From Burkholderia sp. 9120 (GTDB lineage: Bacteria; Pseudomonadota; Gammaproteobacteria; Burkholderiales; Burkholderiaceae), in contig NZ_JQNA01000001.1 in assembly GCF_000745015.1 (NCBI RefSeq), positions 868,001 to 932,000 on the forward strand: DNA of 64,000 nt. Direction: 5' to 3'. The stretch's first letter is position 1, and every line of letters starts with the position of its first letter. Positions 53,054-62,152 of the stretch are shown in pieces. Below the pieces are notes generated by a model. It saw nothing but the letters and a program-made list of their open reading frames with translations, was not told where the DNA came from and did not search any database. The translations under genes and the position numbers were made by a program.

Positions 53054-53075
53054 AAGGCGCTGCGGCGCCTTTTTT
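53054..53075 (+). terminator. Terminator after the Fsr-like gene
   Basis: AAGGCGC (53054-53060) pairs with GCGCCTT (53065-53071) around a TGCG loop, followed by TTTTTT at 53070-53075. It lies 30 nt after the stop of the MFS gene. Confidence 0.85.
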
Positions 53076-53234
53076 GTGGGTCGGTCGCTCATGGACAACC
53101 CGCGTTGTCCGCAACGTCGCGCCTGTTCTATCCTTGTGCGGGACCACACCCTGCTCCCGCGCCGCGCAAGCCGGCCGCCCGCTCCGCTATCCCGTTCACT
53201 CAGGTTCACTCACGCAGCAGAAGGATTGCCGTCG

Positions 53235-55139
53235 ATGACCAGCTACCGCGACTTCCACCGCCGTTCGATCGAGAACCCCGAAGCCTTCTGGCGCGACGAA
53301 GCGCAACGGATTCATTGGGAGACGCCGTTCGACACGGTGCTCGACCGCTCGAATCCGCCGTTCGCGCGCTGGTTCAGCGGCGGTCGCACGAACCTGTGCC
53401 ATAACGCGGTGGATCGTCATCTGGCCGCGCGCGCGCAGCAGAATGCGCTGGTCTATGTGTCGACGGAAACCGGTATCGAGCGGCGCTACACGTACGCCGA
53501 GCTGTACGCGGAAATCAACCGGATGGCGGCGGTCATGCGCTCGCTCGGCGTGAAGCGCGGCGACGTGGTGCTGCTCTATCTGCCGATGATCCCCGAGGCG
53601 CTGTTCGCGATGCTTGCCTGCGCGCGGCTGGGCGCGATTCATTCGGTCGTGTTCGGCGGCTTCGCGGCGCCGAATCTCGCGGCCCGCATCGACGACGCGA
53701 AGCCGGTGCTGATCGTGACCGCCGACGCCGGCGCGCGCGGCGGCAAGGTGATCGACTACACGCCGCTGATGGACGAAGCGCTCGCGCGCGCCACCCACAA
53801 GACGCCGCACGTGTTGCTGATCGACCGGCAACTCGCGCCGGAGCGGCTCAACGCCAGCTACCTGGTCAGCTACGAACCGCTGCGCGCCCAGTTCTACGAC
53901 GCCCATGTGCCGTGCGAATGGCTCGAATCGAACGAGCCTTCTTACGTGCTGTACACGTCGGGCACAACCGGCAAGCCGAAGGGCGTGCAGCGCGACGTCG
54001 GCGGTTATGCGGTGGCGCTGGCGGCGTCGATGGAACACATCTTCCAGGGCAAGCCCGGCGACACGATGTTTACCGCGTCGGACGTCGGCTGGGTGGTCGG
54101 CCATAGCTACATCATTTACGCACCGCTGATCGCCGGCCTGACCACCGTGATGTACGAAGGCACGCCGATCCGGCCGGATGGCGGCATCTGGTGGCGCCTC
54201 GTCGAACAGCACAAGATCAATCTGATGTTCACCGCGCCGACCGCGTTGCGCGTGCTGAAAAAGCAGGATCCGGCGCTGCTGAAGCAAGCGGATCTGTCGA
54301 GCCTGCGCACGCTGTTTCTGGCCGGCGAACCGCTCGACGAGCCCACCGCCGCGTGGATTACCAAGGCGCTCGGCAAACCGGTGATCGACAACTACTGGCA
54401 GACCGAAACCGGCTGGCCGATGCTGGCGATTCCGCGCGGCGTCGAAGCGTTGCCCACCAAGCTCGGCTCGCCGGGCGTGCCGTCGGCGGGTTTCAATCTG
54501 AGCTTGCGCGACGAGTTGAGCGGCGAGCCCTGTGCGCCGGGAGAGAAAGGCGTGCTGACGCTGGCTTATCCGCTGCCGCCGGGGTGCATGTCGACGGTTT
54601 GGGGCGATGACAAACGCTTTGTCAGCACGTATTGGTCGAGCATTCCGAACCAGCAGCTCTATTCCACCTTCGACTGGGGCATTCAGGACGAAGACGGCTA
54701 CGTGACGATCCTCGGCCGGACCGACGACGTGATCAACGTCGCGGGCCATCGGCTCGGCACGCGCGAGATCGAGGAAGCGTTGTCGAGCCACGCAGCCGTG
54801 GCGGAAGTGGCCGTGGTCGGCGTGACGGATGCGCTCAAGGGACAAGCGGCGATGGCCTTCGTGGTGCTACGCGACGCCGACGCTTATGCGGGCGCAAAAA
54901 AACGCACGAAGCTGGAAGCCGACCTCACGGCGACGGTCGACCGTCAACTCGGCGCGATTGCGCGGCCGGCGCGCGTGGTGGTGGTGTCGATGCTACCGAA
55001 GACGCGCTCCGGCAAGCTGCTGCGCCGCGCAATCGCGGCGCTTGCGGAGGGACGTGAGCCGGGCGATTTGCCGACCATTGAAGATCCGGCGGCGTTGCAG
55101 CAAGTGCGCGAGGCGTTGGACGAGATGGGGAAGGATTAG
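53235..55139 (+). CDS. prpE: Propionyl-CoA synthetase
   Basis: 634 aa. ANL-superfamily acyl-CoA synthetase: AMP-binding P-loop YTSGTTGKPKGVQRDVGG, the NYWQTETGWPMLAIP core, GRTDDVINVAGHRLGTREIE and the C-terminal catalytic Lys in PKTRSGKLLRRA. The sequence is nearer PrpE than Acs (SVVFGGFAAPNLAARIDDAK, FTASDVGWVVGHSYIIYAPL). It activates propionate, and probably acetate more slowly, to the CoA ester. AAGGA precedes ATG 53235 (MTSYRDFHRRSIENPEAFW). No prpBCD genes lie nearby. Confidence 0.93.
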   Translation: MTSYRDFHRRSIENPEAFWRDEAQRIHWETPFDTVLDRSNPPFARWFSGGRTNLCHNAVDRHLAARAQQNALVYVSTETGIERRYTYAELYAEINRMAAVMRSLGVKRGDVVLLYLPMIPEALFAMLACARLGAIHSVVFGGFAAPNLAARIDDAKPVLIVTADAGARGGKVIDYTPLMDEALARATHKTPHVLLIDRQLAPERLNASYLVSYEPLRAQFYDAHVPCEWLESNEPSYVLYTSGTTGKPKGVQRDVGGYAVALAASMEHIFQGKPGDTMFTASDVGWVVGHSYIIYAPLIAGLTTVMYEGTPIRPDGGIWWRLVEQHKINLMFTAPTALRVLKKQDPALLKQADLSSLRTLFLAGEPLDEPTAAWITKALGKPVIDNYWQTETGWPMLAIPRGVEALPTKLGSPGVPSAGFNLSLRDELSGEPCAPGEKGVLTLAYPLPPGCMSTVWGDDKRFVSTYWSSIPNQQLYSTFDWGIQDEDGYVTILGRTDDVINVAGHRLGTREIEEALSSHAAVAEVAVVGVTDALKGQAAMAFVVLRDADAYAGAKKRTKLEADLTATVDRQLGAIARPARVVVVSMLPKTRSGKLLRRAIAALAEGREPGDLPTIEDPAALQQVREALDEMGKD

Positions 55140-55152
55140 CGTGCGCTGTGAC

Positions 55153-55179
55153 AAAAAACGCCGGCATGCAGCCGGCGTT
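55153..55179 (-). terminator. Bidirectional terminator between prpE and mtnN
   Basis: A perfect 9-bp stem AACGCCGGC (55157-55165) / GCCGGCGTT (55171-55179) with a 5-nt loop. The minus strand continues TTTTTT (55158-55153), so it ends the uvrD-mtnN transcript. The plus side has only GTTGTTGT. Confidence 0.8.
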
Positions 55180-55208
55180 GTTGTCATTCATTCCGCGACA
55201 CGGGTCAG

Positions 55209-55988
55209 TCAGTGCGCCGAACTCCGCGCTGCTAAAAACCGCGTCAGGATCGCGTTCGAATACGTGCCGGCGATCTCCGTGAGAAACGAGACGAACGACT
55301 CCGGCGCGTGATCGTCGGCGGTATCCGAGATCGTGCGCACCACCGCGCACGGCACACCGTATTCGTAGCAAACCTGCGCGATTGCCGCGCCTTCCATTTC
55401 GACCGCGAGCGCGTCCGGCAGCGCGTCGCGCAGCGCTTTGACGCCTGCCGCGCTGGCCACGAACTGATCGCCGCTGATAATCAGGCCGCGATGCACGCGC
55501 GGCGCCTGAGTCCCAAACCGCGCCGCCGACACTGCGCCCTCTTCAGCGACGAAGCGTTCGCAAGCCGCCGCGAGCTGATCGGCCAGCGCCGCATCCGCCG
55601 CGAAACGCGACACGCCCAGCAACGGCACTTCGAAGCGCGGAAACAGCGGCGACGCGTCGAGATCATGCTGCAGCAGCGCGTTGGCCACGACGATATCGCC
55701 GACCCGCACCTCCGGGCCCACGCCACCGGCGACGCCGGTGAACACGACCGCTTCGACCTCGAACGCGTGAATCAGCGCGCTGACCGTAGCCGACGCCGCC
55801 ACCTTGCCGACCCGCGCCAGCGTTACGACGCAAGGCGCGCCGTGGAAGGTGCCGAGGTGATAGTCGCGCTGACCGTGCGTGATCGTGCGTACGCCGGACT
55901 CGGCTCGCATTGCGTCGATCAGATCGCCGAGTTCCTGCGGCAGCGCCGCCAGAATGCCGAGCGGACGATGTGACGGCGCGGCGCTCAT
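55209..55988 (-). CDS. mtnN: 5'-methylthioadenosine/S-adenosylhomocysteine nucleosidase
   Basis: 259 aa, MTAN fold. The N-terminus shows LGILAALPQELGDLIDAM; later motifs are VFTGVAGGV, HRGLIISGDQFVAS, the catalytic-site AVEMEGAAIAQVCYEYGVPC and the Asp in VRTISDTADDHAPESF. It cleaves MTA, SAH and 5'-deoxyadenosine, recycling methylthioribose and limiting SAH. The start at 55988 overlaps the uvrD stop as ATGA, so it is coupled to uvrD. It lies on the minus strand, convergent with prpE. Confidence 0.92.
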   Translation of the reverse strand: MSAAPSHRPLGILAALPQELGDLIDAMRAESGVRTITHGQRDYHLGTFHGAPCVVTLARVGKVAASATVSALIHAFEVEAVVFTGVAGGVGPEVRVGDIVVANALLQHDLDASPLFPRFEVPLLGVSRFAADAALADQLAAACERFVAEEGAVSAARFGTQAPRVHRGLIISGDQFVASAAGVKALRDALPDALAVEMEGAAIAQVCYEYGVPCAVVRTISDTADDHAPESFVSFLTEIAGTYSNAILTRFLAARSSAH

Positions 55989-58339
55989 TCGACCGCCTGC
56001 AATTTGGCGACCGCGAGCGCCAGCCACTTCTCGCCGTGCCGCTTGAATTTGACCTGCGCCTTGGCGTCGACGCCGCCGCCTTCGAGCGCGGTGATCGTGC
56101 CTTCGCCGAACTTGGTGTGGAACACCTGCTGCCCGACGCGGAAGCCCGTTTCCGCTGCCCGCTGCTCATTCGCGAAAGCCGGCAACGGCGCCGGCGTCGA
56201 CGACGCGGGCCCGGTATAACCCGGCCGCGCGAACCAGTCGCGCCCATAGCCGGCGTTGTCCGACCGGCCGCCGCCCCAGCGCGCGCCCGCCTCGATCTTC
56301 GGCGTGAGCCACTTGAGGGTTTCCTGCGGCAGTTCGTCGAAGAAGCGCGAGCGGATGTTGTAGCGCGTCTGGCCATGCAGCATGCGGCTTTGCGCGAACG
56401 ACAGATACAAACGCTCCTTCGCGCGCGTGATCGCCACATACATGAGGCGCCGCTCTTCCTCCAGACCGTCCGACTCCATCGCGCTGTTCTCGTGCGGGAA
56501 CAGGCCCTCTTCGAGACCGGTGATGAACACCGCCGTGAACTCCAGCCCCTTGGCCGCGTGCACGGTCATCAGTTGCACGGCCTCCTGGCCGGCTTGCGCC
56601 TGGTTGTCGCCCGCTTCGAGCGATGCGTGCGACAGGAAGCCGGCGAGCGGCGTCATCGTGTCCGGGTTTTGCGCCGGATCGGCGATGCCGGGGGCGTCGA
56701 ACACGACGGTATTCGGGTCGTCGGTGGCGACCGCCAGCTCAGGCGCGGCGCTCGCGCCCGGGCGCAGCGGAATGGACCGCGCCGGCGTGTCCATGCCGTA
56801 GCCTTCTTCGCTGACGAACGCCGCCGCCGCGTTGACCAGTTCCTGCAAGTTCTCCAGTCGGTCCTGGCCTTCGCGTTCGTTCTGATAGAACTCGGACAGC
56901 CCGCTCGTGCGCACCACGTACTCGACGGTTTCCGGCAGGCTCATCTGCTGCGTTTCCGCGCGCATCTTGCCGACCAGGTTCGCGAACGCGGAAAGACTCG
57001 AACCCGCCTTGCCCGCCACGTACGGAATCGCCGCGGCCATCGAGCAGTTGTACAGACGCGCCGCGTCCGCGAGTTGTTCGATCGAGCGCGCGCCGATACC
57101 GCGCGTCGGGAAATTGACGACGCGCACGAACGCGGTGTCGTCGTTCGGATTGTCGATCAGGCGCAGATAGGCGAGCGCGTGCTTGACTTCCTGGCGCTCG
57201 AAAAAGCGCAAGCCGCCATACACGCGATACGCGATGCCCGCGTTGACCAGCGTGTGTTCGATCGTGCGCGACTGCGCGTTGCTGCGATACAGGATCGCGA
57301 CTTCGCTGCGCGACGTGCCGGTACTGATCAGCGCCTTGATTTCCTCGACGATCCAGCCGGCTTCCTGCGAATCGGTAGCGGATTCGTACACGCGCACCGG
57401 TTCACCGTGACCCGCGTCGGTGCGCAGGTTTTTGCCGAGACGTCGCGAATTGTTGGCGATCAGTTGATTGGCGGCGTCGAGAATATGGCCGTGCGAGCGG
57501 TAGTTCTGCTCCAGCTTGATCAGATGGCGGACGTTGAACTCGTGTTCGAAGTCGCGCATGTTGCCGACGTTCGCGCCACGGAACGCGTAGATCGACTGGT
57601 CGTCGTCGCCGACCGCGAAGATCGAGTTGGTCTGGCCGGCCAGCATTTTGAGCCACGCGTACTGCAGCTTGTTGGTGTCCTGGAACTCGTCGACGAGGAT
57701 ATGACGAAAGCGCGCCTGATAGTGGGCGCGCAGCGGCGGATTATGCGCGAGCAGCTCGAAGCAGCGCAGCAGCAGTTCCGGGAAATCGACCACGCCTTCG
57801 CGCTGGCACTGCTGGTCGTAGGCTCCGTAGAGTTCGACGAATTTGAGGTTGAAGTTGTCGGTCGCGTCGACGTCTTTCGGGCGCAGGCCTTGTTCTTTCG
57901 CGTTGTTGATGAAGTACTGGAGGTTTTTGGCCGGGTACTTTTCATCGTCGATATTGAGGCCCTTCATCAGACGCTTGATCGCGGACAACTGGTCTGCGGT
58001 ATCGAGAATCTGGAACGTGGCGGGCAGGCCTGCGTCGCGATGGTGCGCGCGGAGCATGCGATTGCAGAGGCCGTGGAAGGTGCCGATCCACATGCCGCGC
58101 GTGTCGATCGGCAGCAGCCCCTGGAGACGCGACATCATTTCGCGCGCGGCTTTGTTGGTGAAGGTCACCGCGAGGACGGTGGCGGGCGACGCCAGCCCGT
58201 GCTGGATGAGCCACGCGATGCGGGTGATGAGCACGCGGGTTTTGCCGCTGCCTGCACCGGCGAGGATGAGCGCCGGCTCGTTGGGGAGCGTGACGGCGGC
58301 GTGTTGTTCGGGGTTCAGGTTGGCGAGTAGGTCGGGCAT
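55985..58339 (-). CDS. uvrD: UvrD/PcrA-type SF1 DNA helicase
   Basis: 784 aa. Helicase motifs: I GAGSGKTRVLITR, Ia TFTNKAAREMMSRL, II DEFQDTNKLQYAW, III GDDDQSIYAFRGANVG, IV QNYRSHGHILDAANQL and V/VI near LMTVHAAKGLEFTAVF. It ends with the C-terminal UvrD-type Tudor-like domain (GVDAKAQVKFKRHGEKWLAL). It unwinds nicked or damaged DNA in nucleotide-excision and mismatch repair, and may remove RecA. It starts MPDLLANLNPEQHAAV; mtnN follows it by overlap. Confidence 0.95.
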   Translation of the reverse strand: MPDLLANLNPEQHAAVTLPNEPALILAGAGSGKTRVLITRIAWLIQHGLASPATVLAVTFTNKAAREMMSRLQGLLPIDTRGMWIGTFHGLCNRMLRAHHRDAGLPATFQILDTADQLSAIKRLMKGLNIDDEKYPAKNLQYFINNAKEQGLRPKDVDATDNFNLKFVELYGAYDQQCQREGVVDFPELLLRCFELLAHNPPLRAHYQARFRHILVDEFQDTNKLQYAWLKMLAGQTNSIFAVGDDDQSIYAFRGANVGNMRDFEHEFNVRHLIKLEQNYRSHGHILDAANQLIANNSRRLGKNLRTDAGHGEPVRVYESATDSQEAGWIVEEIKALISTGTSRSEVAILYRSNAQSRTIEHTLVNAGIAYRVYGGLRFFERQEVKHALAYLRLIDNPNDDTAFVRVVNFPTRGIGARSIEQLADAARLYNCSMAAAIPYVAGKAGSSLSAFANLVGKMRAETQQMSLPETVEYVVRTSGLSEFYQNEREGQDRLENLQELVNAAAAFVSEEGYGMDTPARSIPLRPGASAAPELAVATDDPNTVVFDAPGIADPAQNPDTMTPLAGFLSHASLEAGDNQAQAGQEAVQLMTVHAAKGLEFTAVFITGLEEGLFPHENSAMESDGLEEERRLMYVAITRAKERLYLSFAQSRMLHGQTRYNIRSRFFDELPQETLKWLTPKIEAGARWGGGRSDNAGYGRDWFARPGYTGPASSTPAPLPAFANEQRAAETGFRVGQQVFHTKFGEGTITALEGGGVDAKAQVKFKRHGEKWLALAVAKLQAVE

Positions 58340-58466
58340 TTTTCTCGGAGGAGCGGCAGGTCGGGGGACATTATATGCCCCACGGCGGGCGCGGTTTTTT
58401 TGATTCTCCGTCCGGCAGCGGCGCTTTTTCGCGATCCTTCCGGCCGCGGAACCCGGGCCGACACGC

Positions 58467-59099
58467 TCAGTTCATTTCTTCGGAATAGATCCGACGACAA
58501 CCCGTTTTTGCAACGACGACTGCGTCGAGTAAGGCCGCAGCAATGGCCTCTGCCGGATTGACGTGAAATTTCCTCGGCAGGATCGGCGCCAGCAGCCGAA
58601 GCACCGTCAGCGCCGCGCCCTCCGCGCGCCTCGCTTCATTCCGCTCCCCGCCGATAAGGCTGGGTTGGCAGATCGTCAGCGAGCGGAATCCGATGTCCAG
58701 GATGTCCCGCTCGACCTCGCCTTTGGTCCGGTAGTAGAAGCTCATGGACTGAGTCGATGCGCCCATCGCGGTCACAATCGCATACGTTTCCACGCCGGCA
58801 CGATGCGCGGCTTTGCCGATTGCAACGGGGAGTTCGTAGTCGACATAACGGAACGCTTCCTTCGTGCCCGCTTTGGCCTGGGTCGTGCCCAATGCGCAGA
58901 TAACCGCATCGGGCCGGTACGACATCAACGGTGGAACCAGCTCGTCGAGGCGCGAGCCGGTCGGGTTCACCAGTCTGTCGTTTGGTGCAAGCGGTGTCCG
59001 CGTCGGCGCAATCACCTCGGAAAAGGCGGGATTGGAGAGCGCGAGCTTCAAGGTTCTGCTTCCCACTAACCCGGTCGCTCCCAGCAATAGCAGTTTCAT
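58467..59099 (-). CDS. NAD(P)-binding Rossmann-fold protein (HTATIP2/atypical SDR)
   Basis: 210 aa. The N-terminal nucleotide-binding loop is LLLGATGLVGSRTLKLAL. Other features are DAVICALGTTQAKAGTKEAF, TAMGASTQSMSFYYRTKGEV (an S...YxxxK-like arrangement, YRTKG), and SLTICQPSLIGGERNEARRA. This resembles the HTATIP2/YtfG-like atypical SDR group, which bind NADP and act as reductases or redox sensors. The neighbours give no clear substrate hint. Confidence 0.82.
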   Translation of the reverse strand: MKLLLLGATGLVGSRTLKLALSNPAFSEVIAPTRTPLAPNDRLVNPTGSRLDELVPPLMSYRPDAVICALGTTQAKAGTKEAFRYVDYELPVAIGKAAHRAGVETYAIVTAMGASTQSMSFYYRTKGEVERDILDIGFRSLTICQPSLIGGERNEARRAEGAALTVLRLLAPILPRKFHVNPAEAIAAALLDAVVVAKTGCRRIYSEEMN

Positions 59100-59178
59100 T
59101 GTTCACGCCCTCCTGTCCGGGTGTTCGATCCAACGTGAACCAGTCTAAAACGGTTTGGAGTCAGCAAAGACCGAAAGC

Positions 59179-59763
59179 CTATTGCTTGATACCTTCGAAA
59201 TTGATCGTCACGTGGACGTCGTCGCCAACATAAGGGACATAGGCCTTCATGCCGAAATCGGAACGCCTGATTATCGTCGTGGCGGTAAAGCCGGCCTTAA
59301 ATACGTTTGTACCGGTCGTGTCCTGCGCCATGCGATTGAACGTTGTCTTGAGAATCAGCGGTTTGGTGATCCCGAGCAGGGTGAAGTCGCCCTGAATGTC
59401 GGCCGTCTTGTCGCCCGTCATTTTGATGTGCGTGCTCCTGAATGTCATGGTCGGAAATTGCGCGACGTTGAAGAACATCGGCCCTTGCAGACTTTTGTCG
59501 CGAGCCGCGAAGCCCGTGTCGACGCTGTCCGCGGCCATGGTCACCGTCACCACGCTGTTTTCGGGTTTCGCCGTATCCAGAAGCAGCGTGCCTTTAATAT
59601 CGTGAACCGCTCCGGTGATTGTCGAGAAACCGAGATGGTCGATCGTGAAAATGGTCTGGGTATGGGCTGGGTCCAGCGCGAACGTGTCAGCCGCGAACGC
59701 GGCAGAAAACGGCGCGGCGCTGATCAGGGCGGCCGCACAAAGTGACTTCAATGAAAACGACAT
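59179..59763 (-). CDS. YceI-family periplasmic protein
   Basis: 194 aa. A signal peptide covers residues 1-25 (FSLKSLCAAALISAAPFSAA), cleaved near AFA-AD. The YceI fold follows: LDPAHTQTIFTIDHLGFSTI, AADSVDTGFAARDKSLQGPM, FNVAQFPTMTFRSTHIKM and FTLLGITKPLILKTTFNRM. YceI proteins bind polyisoprenoids in a lipocalin-like barrel and are periplasmic. The start MSFSLKSLCAA at 59763 begins the signal peptide; the longer frame to 59904 overlaps the SDR gene and is excluded. Confidence 0.9.
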   Translation of the reverse strand: MSFSLKSLCAAALISAAPFSAAFAADTFALDPAHTQTIFTIDHLGFSTITGAVHDIKGTLLLDTAKPENSVVTVTMAADSVDTGFAARDKSLQGPMFFNVAQFPTMTFRSTHIKMTGDKTADIQGDFTLLGITKPLILKTTFNRMAQDTTGTNVFKAGFTATTIIRRSDFGMKAYVPYVGDDVHVTINFEGIKQ

Positions 59764-59849
59764 GAATAGAGTCCATCTTGGGTTGAGATTGAGTGTCGAT
59801 GGAATGTTCGACCATTCGGGTTTTTGATCGACTTCGCACAATCGCGGCG

Positions 59850-60680
59850 TTAAACCGGTTGCGTGCCGTGAGCTGCATTCGATACGGTTTCCCATTTGTC
59901 CCAATTGGCCAGTCGCGCCGCGTAAACCGCCTTGAACTTCGCGATCGTCGTCGAACCGAGCACGAGGCGAAGTGGCGGCTCGGCAGCGTCCACGGCTTGG
60001 AAAATGGCCGCGGAGGTGGCGACCGGATCGCCGAAATCCCCAGGTTTGAATGACGCGCGAATGGCCTGGCGGATGGGGTTGTAAGCGTCGATGGCCGGTG
60101 GGACTTGCACCGCCGCGCGAAACCCGGTGGTGAAGTGGCCCGGTTCCACGATCGTGACTTTGATGCCGAATGCGGCGACTTCGGCCGCCAGGGCTTCCGA
60201 CAAGGCTTCGACGGCGAACTTGGTGGCCGTGTACGTGCCGCCGGTCGGGAAGGCAATCACGCCGCCTATGCTCGACACCGTCAGGATATGACCGCTGGCC
60301 TGCGCTCGCAGGATCGGCAGCGCGGCCTGAATGACCGAGAGCGTCCCGAATACGTTGGTGTCGAAGCTGGCTTTGGCTTGCTCGGGCTCCAGTTCCTCGA
60401 TCGCGCCCATATAACCATAACCGGCATTGCTCACGATAACGTCGAGGCGGCCAAAATGCCGATGCGCCTGACCGACCGCCTCGAATACGGCATGCCGATC
60501 CGTCACGTCGAGCGCTAAGGCCAGAACCGCATCGCCATGCGCGGTGACCAGGTCATTGAGCTTGCTCACGTCTCGCGCGGTGGCGACGACCCGGTCGCCG
60601 CGTTGCAGCGCCGCCTCCGTCCACACACGACCGAACCCGCTCGATGCACCGGTGATAAACCAGATTTTTGATGACGTCAT
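59850..60680 (-). CDS. Short-chain dehydrogenase controlled by the adjacent TetR
   Basis: 276 aa classical SDR: the NAD(P) loop WFITGASSGFGRVWTEAAL, catalytic Ser in TVSSIGG, Tyr-x3-Lys in TYTATKFAVEALSEALA and the DTNVFGTLSVIQ helix. GGAG lies 8 nt before ATG 60680 (MTSSKIWFITG); GTG 60689 overlaps that site. The gene is transcribed from a strong promoter inside a large inverted repeat and is divergent from a TetR repressor. The substrate is unknown; a role in aldehyde, ketone or quinone detoxification is likely from the context. Confidence 0.9.
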   Translation of the reverse strand: MTSSKIWFITGASSGFGRVWTEAALQRGDRVVATARDVSKLNDLVTAHGDAVLALALDVTDRHAVFEAVGQAHRHFGRLDVIVSNAGYGYMGAIEELEPEQAKASFDTNVFGTLSVIQAALPILRAQASGHILTVSSIGGVIAFPTGGTYTATKFAVEALSEALAAEVAAFGIKVTIVEPGHFTTGFRAAVQVPPAIDAYNPIRQAIRASFKPGDFGDPVATSAAIFQAVDAAEPPLRLVLGSTTIAKFKAVYAARLANWDKWETVSNAAHGTQPV

Positions 60681-60982
60681 GTTGGCCACTCCGTTATTTC
60701 GACAAAACAGAACTACACTCAGTGCAATTTATCGCACTGAGTGTAGTTCTGTCAAGAAATACGGAGTGTGATCGCTTCGTTCCGCCGCAAGCGCGCGGCG
60801 GAGGCATCGGGCGGCTACGGCATAATCAGAGAACGGGAATCGCCCGTCGCCGCCTGCCGGCCACGGACCATGTTCGATTCCGATAGCGATAAAGCGCCCC
60901 TGAACCCTTACACCCCCGGCAAGTTCAGACTGCTTTCCGGGTGGAAAAATACTGAATCGCAGCGGCCGTCAGAGTGACCACG
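60681..60982. other. Divergent SDR/TetR intergenic region
   Basis: 302 bp. Apart from the operator/promoter at 60707-60755, nothing gene-like is convincing; a 69-codon frame from 60768 is Arg/Pro-biased and likely spurious. The TetR promoter was not identified. Confidence 0.45.
60707..60755 (-). promoter_or_regulatory. SDR promoter overlapping a 46-bp inverted repeat
   Basis: Arms at 60707-60725 and 60734-60752 are perfect reverse complements over 19 nt with an 8-nt spacer. On the minus strand TTGACA (60755-60750) and GATAAA (60733-60728, after TGC, a partial extended -10) are 16 nt apart, so RNA polymerase would sit on the whole palindrome. Transcription would start near 60721, giving a 41-nt leader. 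Such overlap is the classic layout for repression by a TetR-type protein. Confidence 0.75.
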
Positions 60983-61615
60983 ATGAGTAACACAGAGAAA
61001 ATCCCGAACGAGTTGCGCGAACGCAAACGTCAGTTGACGCTCGATCAGATCGCCCAAGCCGGTCTCAAGCTCTTCATAGAAAACGGTTACGAAGCGACGA
61101 CGCTCGACGCGATCGCCGCGGCAGCGGGCATCTCGCGGCGTACTTTTTTCTATTATCTGAAGTCGAAGGAAGAGGTTCTGCTGGCGCACGAGAGCGGCAA
61201 CATCCCGCGCCTTCTGCGTCCCACTTTCCTGAAGCAAGCGCCGGAGCAATCGCCGTTCGACGCGGCCCGGAAGACTTTTTTGACCTTGGCGTCGCTGTAT
61301 GAGACCGAGGAATCGGTCATGGCGGACCGAATCCTGCGATCGATAGAAACGCTTCGGCTACGCAAAGAAGCGCTTCATATTCAGTTGGAGGCGGTACTGG
61401 CCGAGGCGATGTACGAACTATGGCCCGATCCGATCCGGCGACCGGCTTTGCGTCTGGCCGCCATGATGGCGATGGGTACGCTCCGGTTTGCCAAAGACAA
61501 CTGGCGACTGGACGACGCGGCGCGTCCGTTGACGCACTACATCGACGAGGCTTTCGATCTTCTCGATCAACAGTCGAACCGATGCGCCGAAACGGATCAA
61601 GGCGCGAAGGGTTAG
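60983..61615 (+). CDS. TetR-family transcriptional repressor
   Basis: 210 aa. The N-terminal TetR HTH (about residues 14-60) is QLTLDQIAQAGLKLFIENGY, then ATTLDAIAAAAGISRRTFFY and YLKSKEEVLL. The C-terminal ligand-binding helices are variable and start about residue 75. It probably represses the divergent SDR gene by binding the long inverted repeat at 60707-60752. ATG 60983 (MSNTEKIPNEL) is preferred over GTG 60974, as there is only a weak AGAG upstream of either. The ligand is unknown. Confidence 0.9.
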   Translation: MSNTEKIPNELRERKRQLTLDQIAQAGLKLFIENGYEATTLDAIAAAAGISRRTFFYYLKSKEEVLLAHESGNIPRLLRPTFLKQAPEQSPFDAARKTFLTLASLYETEESVMADRILRSIETLRLRKEALHIQLEAVLAEAMYELWPDPIRRPALRLAAMMAMGTLRFAKDNWRLDDAARPLTHYIDEAFDLLDQQSNRCAETDQGAKG

Positions 61616-61776
61616 TTAGTAAGCATCCGGGCAGGCGCGTCGACGGCAAGCCAAGGCCGACAACGCCGAAGCAACGACAGCCCAGCCCATCGCCGCACGC
61701 CCCGACACACCCTGCTGTAGAATTTCACACTTCAGCGTCGCCGCAAGCGACGCGCCGTTCCCGAAGGTCATCGTCG

Positions 61777-62010
61777 ATGCAAATTCAGATTCACAAAGAA
61801 GTCGATGCACGCGGCCTGTTGTGCCCGCTGCCCATCTTGCGCGCCAAAAAAGCGCTCGCCGACATGGAAAGCGGCCAGATTCTCAAAGTGCTCGCCACCG
61901 ACCCCGGCTCGCAGCGCGATTTCGCCGCCTTCGCCAAACAAACCGGCAACGAAATCGTCGAAACCTCGACTCACGACAAAGTCTTCACGTTCCTGATGAA
62001 ACGCCGCTAA
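61777..62010 (+). CDS. tusA: TusA-family sulfurtransferase
   Basis: 77 aa. MQIQIHKEVDARGLLCPLPI contains the CPxP motif with persulfide-carrying Cys 16, then LRAKKALADMESGQILKVLA, and the protein ends FTFLMKRR. It accepts sulfur from IscS-like desulfurases and relays it, for example to tRNA 2-thiouridine synthesis or molybdenum cofactor formation. GAAGG lies 8 nt before ATG 61777. A strong terminator follows. Divergent members of this family may have other sulfur-relay roles. Confidence 0.93.
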   Translation: MQIQIHKEVDARGLLCPLPILRAKKALADMESGQILKVLATDPGSQRDFAAFAKQTGNEIVETSTHDKVFTFLMKRR

Positions 62011-62043
62011 CCCGGCAGTCACTCACGCACCGAACGCCCAAAC

Positions 62044-62086
62044 AAAAGGCGCTGTGCCCCGCAATCGCGGGCACAGCGCCTTTTTT
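62044..62086. terminator. Bidirectional terminator between tusA and galU
   Basis: GGCGCTGTGCCC (62048-62059) pairs with GGGCACAGCGCC (62069-62080), with GC extension and short loop. The plus strand ends in TTTTTT (62081-62086), and the minus strand in TTTTGTT. It separates convergent tusA and galU. Confidence 0.88.
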
Positions 62087-62152
62087 ACGTCAGTCTGATG
62101 CTATCGAGAGGCTAAAACGACCTGCGAACAGGCCAATGCGCCTAACTCTCGT

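Noticed and set aside
53196..54845. 549-codon minus frame opposite prpE
   Set aside because: It is a shadow of the strong ANL-synthetase coding frame.
55910..58330. 806-codon frame on the plus strand antisense to uvrD
   Set aside because: It is a shadow in the high-GC third-position pattern of uvrD: Arg/Ala/Val-biased, with no recognisable domain, while the minus strand carries every SF1 helicase motif.
60768..60977. 69-codon frame between the SDR operator and tetR
   Set aside because: No ribosome-binding site of note, Arg/Pro-biased composition and no recognisable domain.
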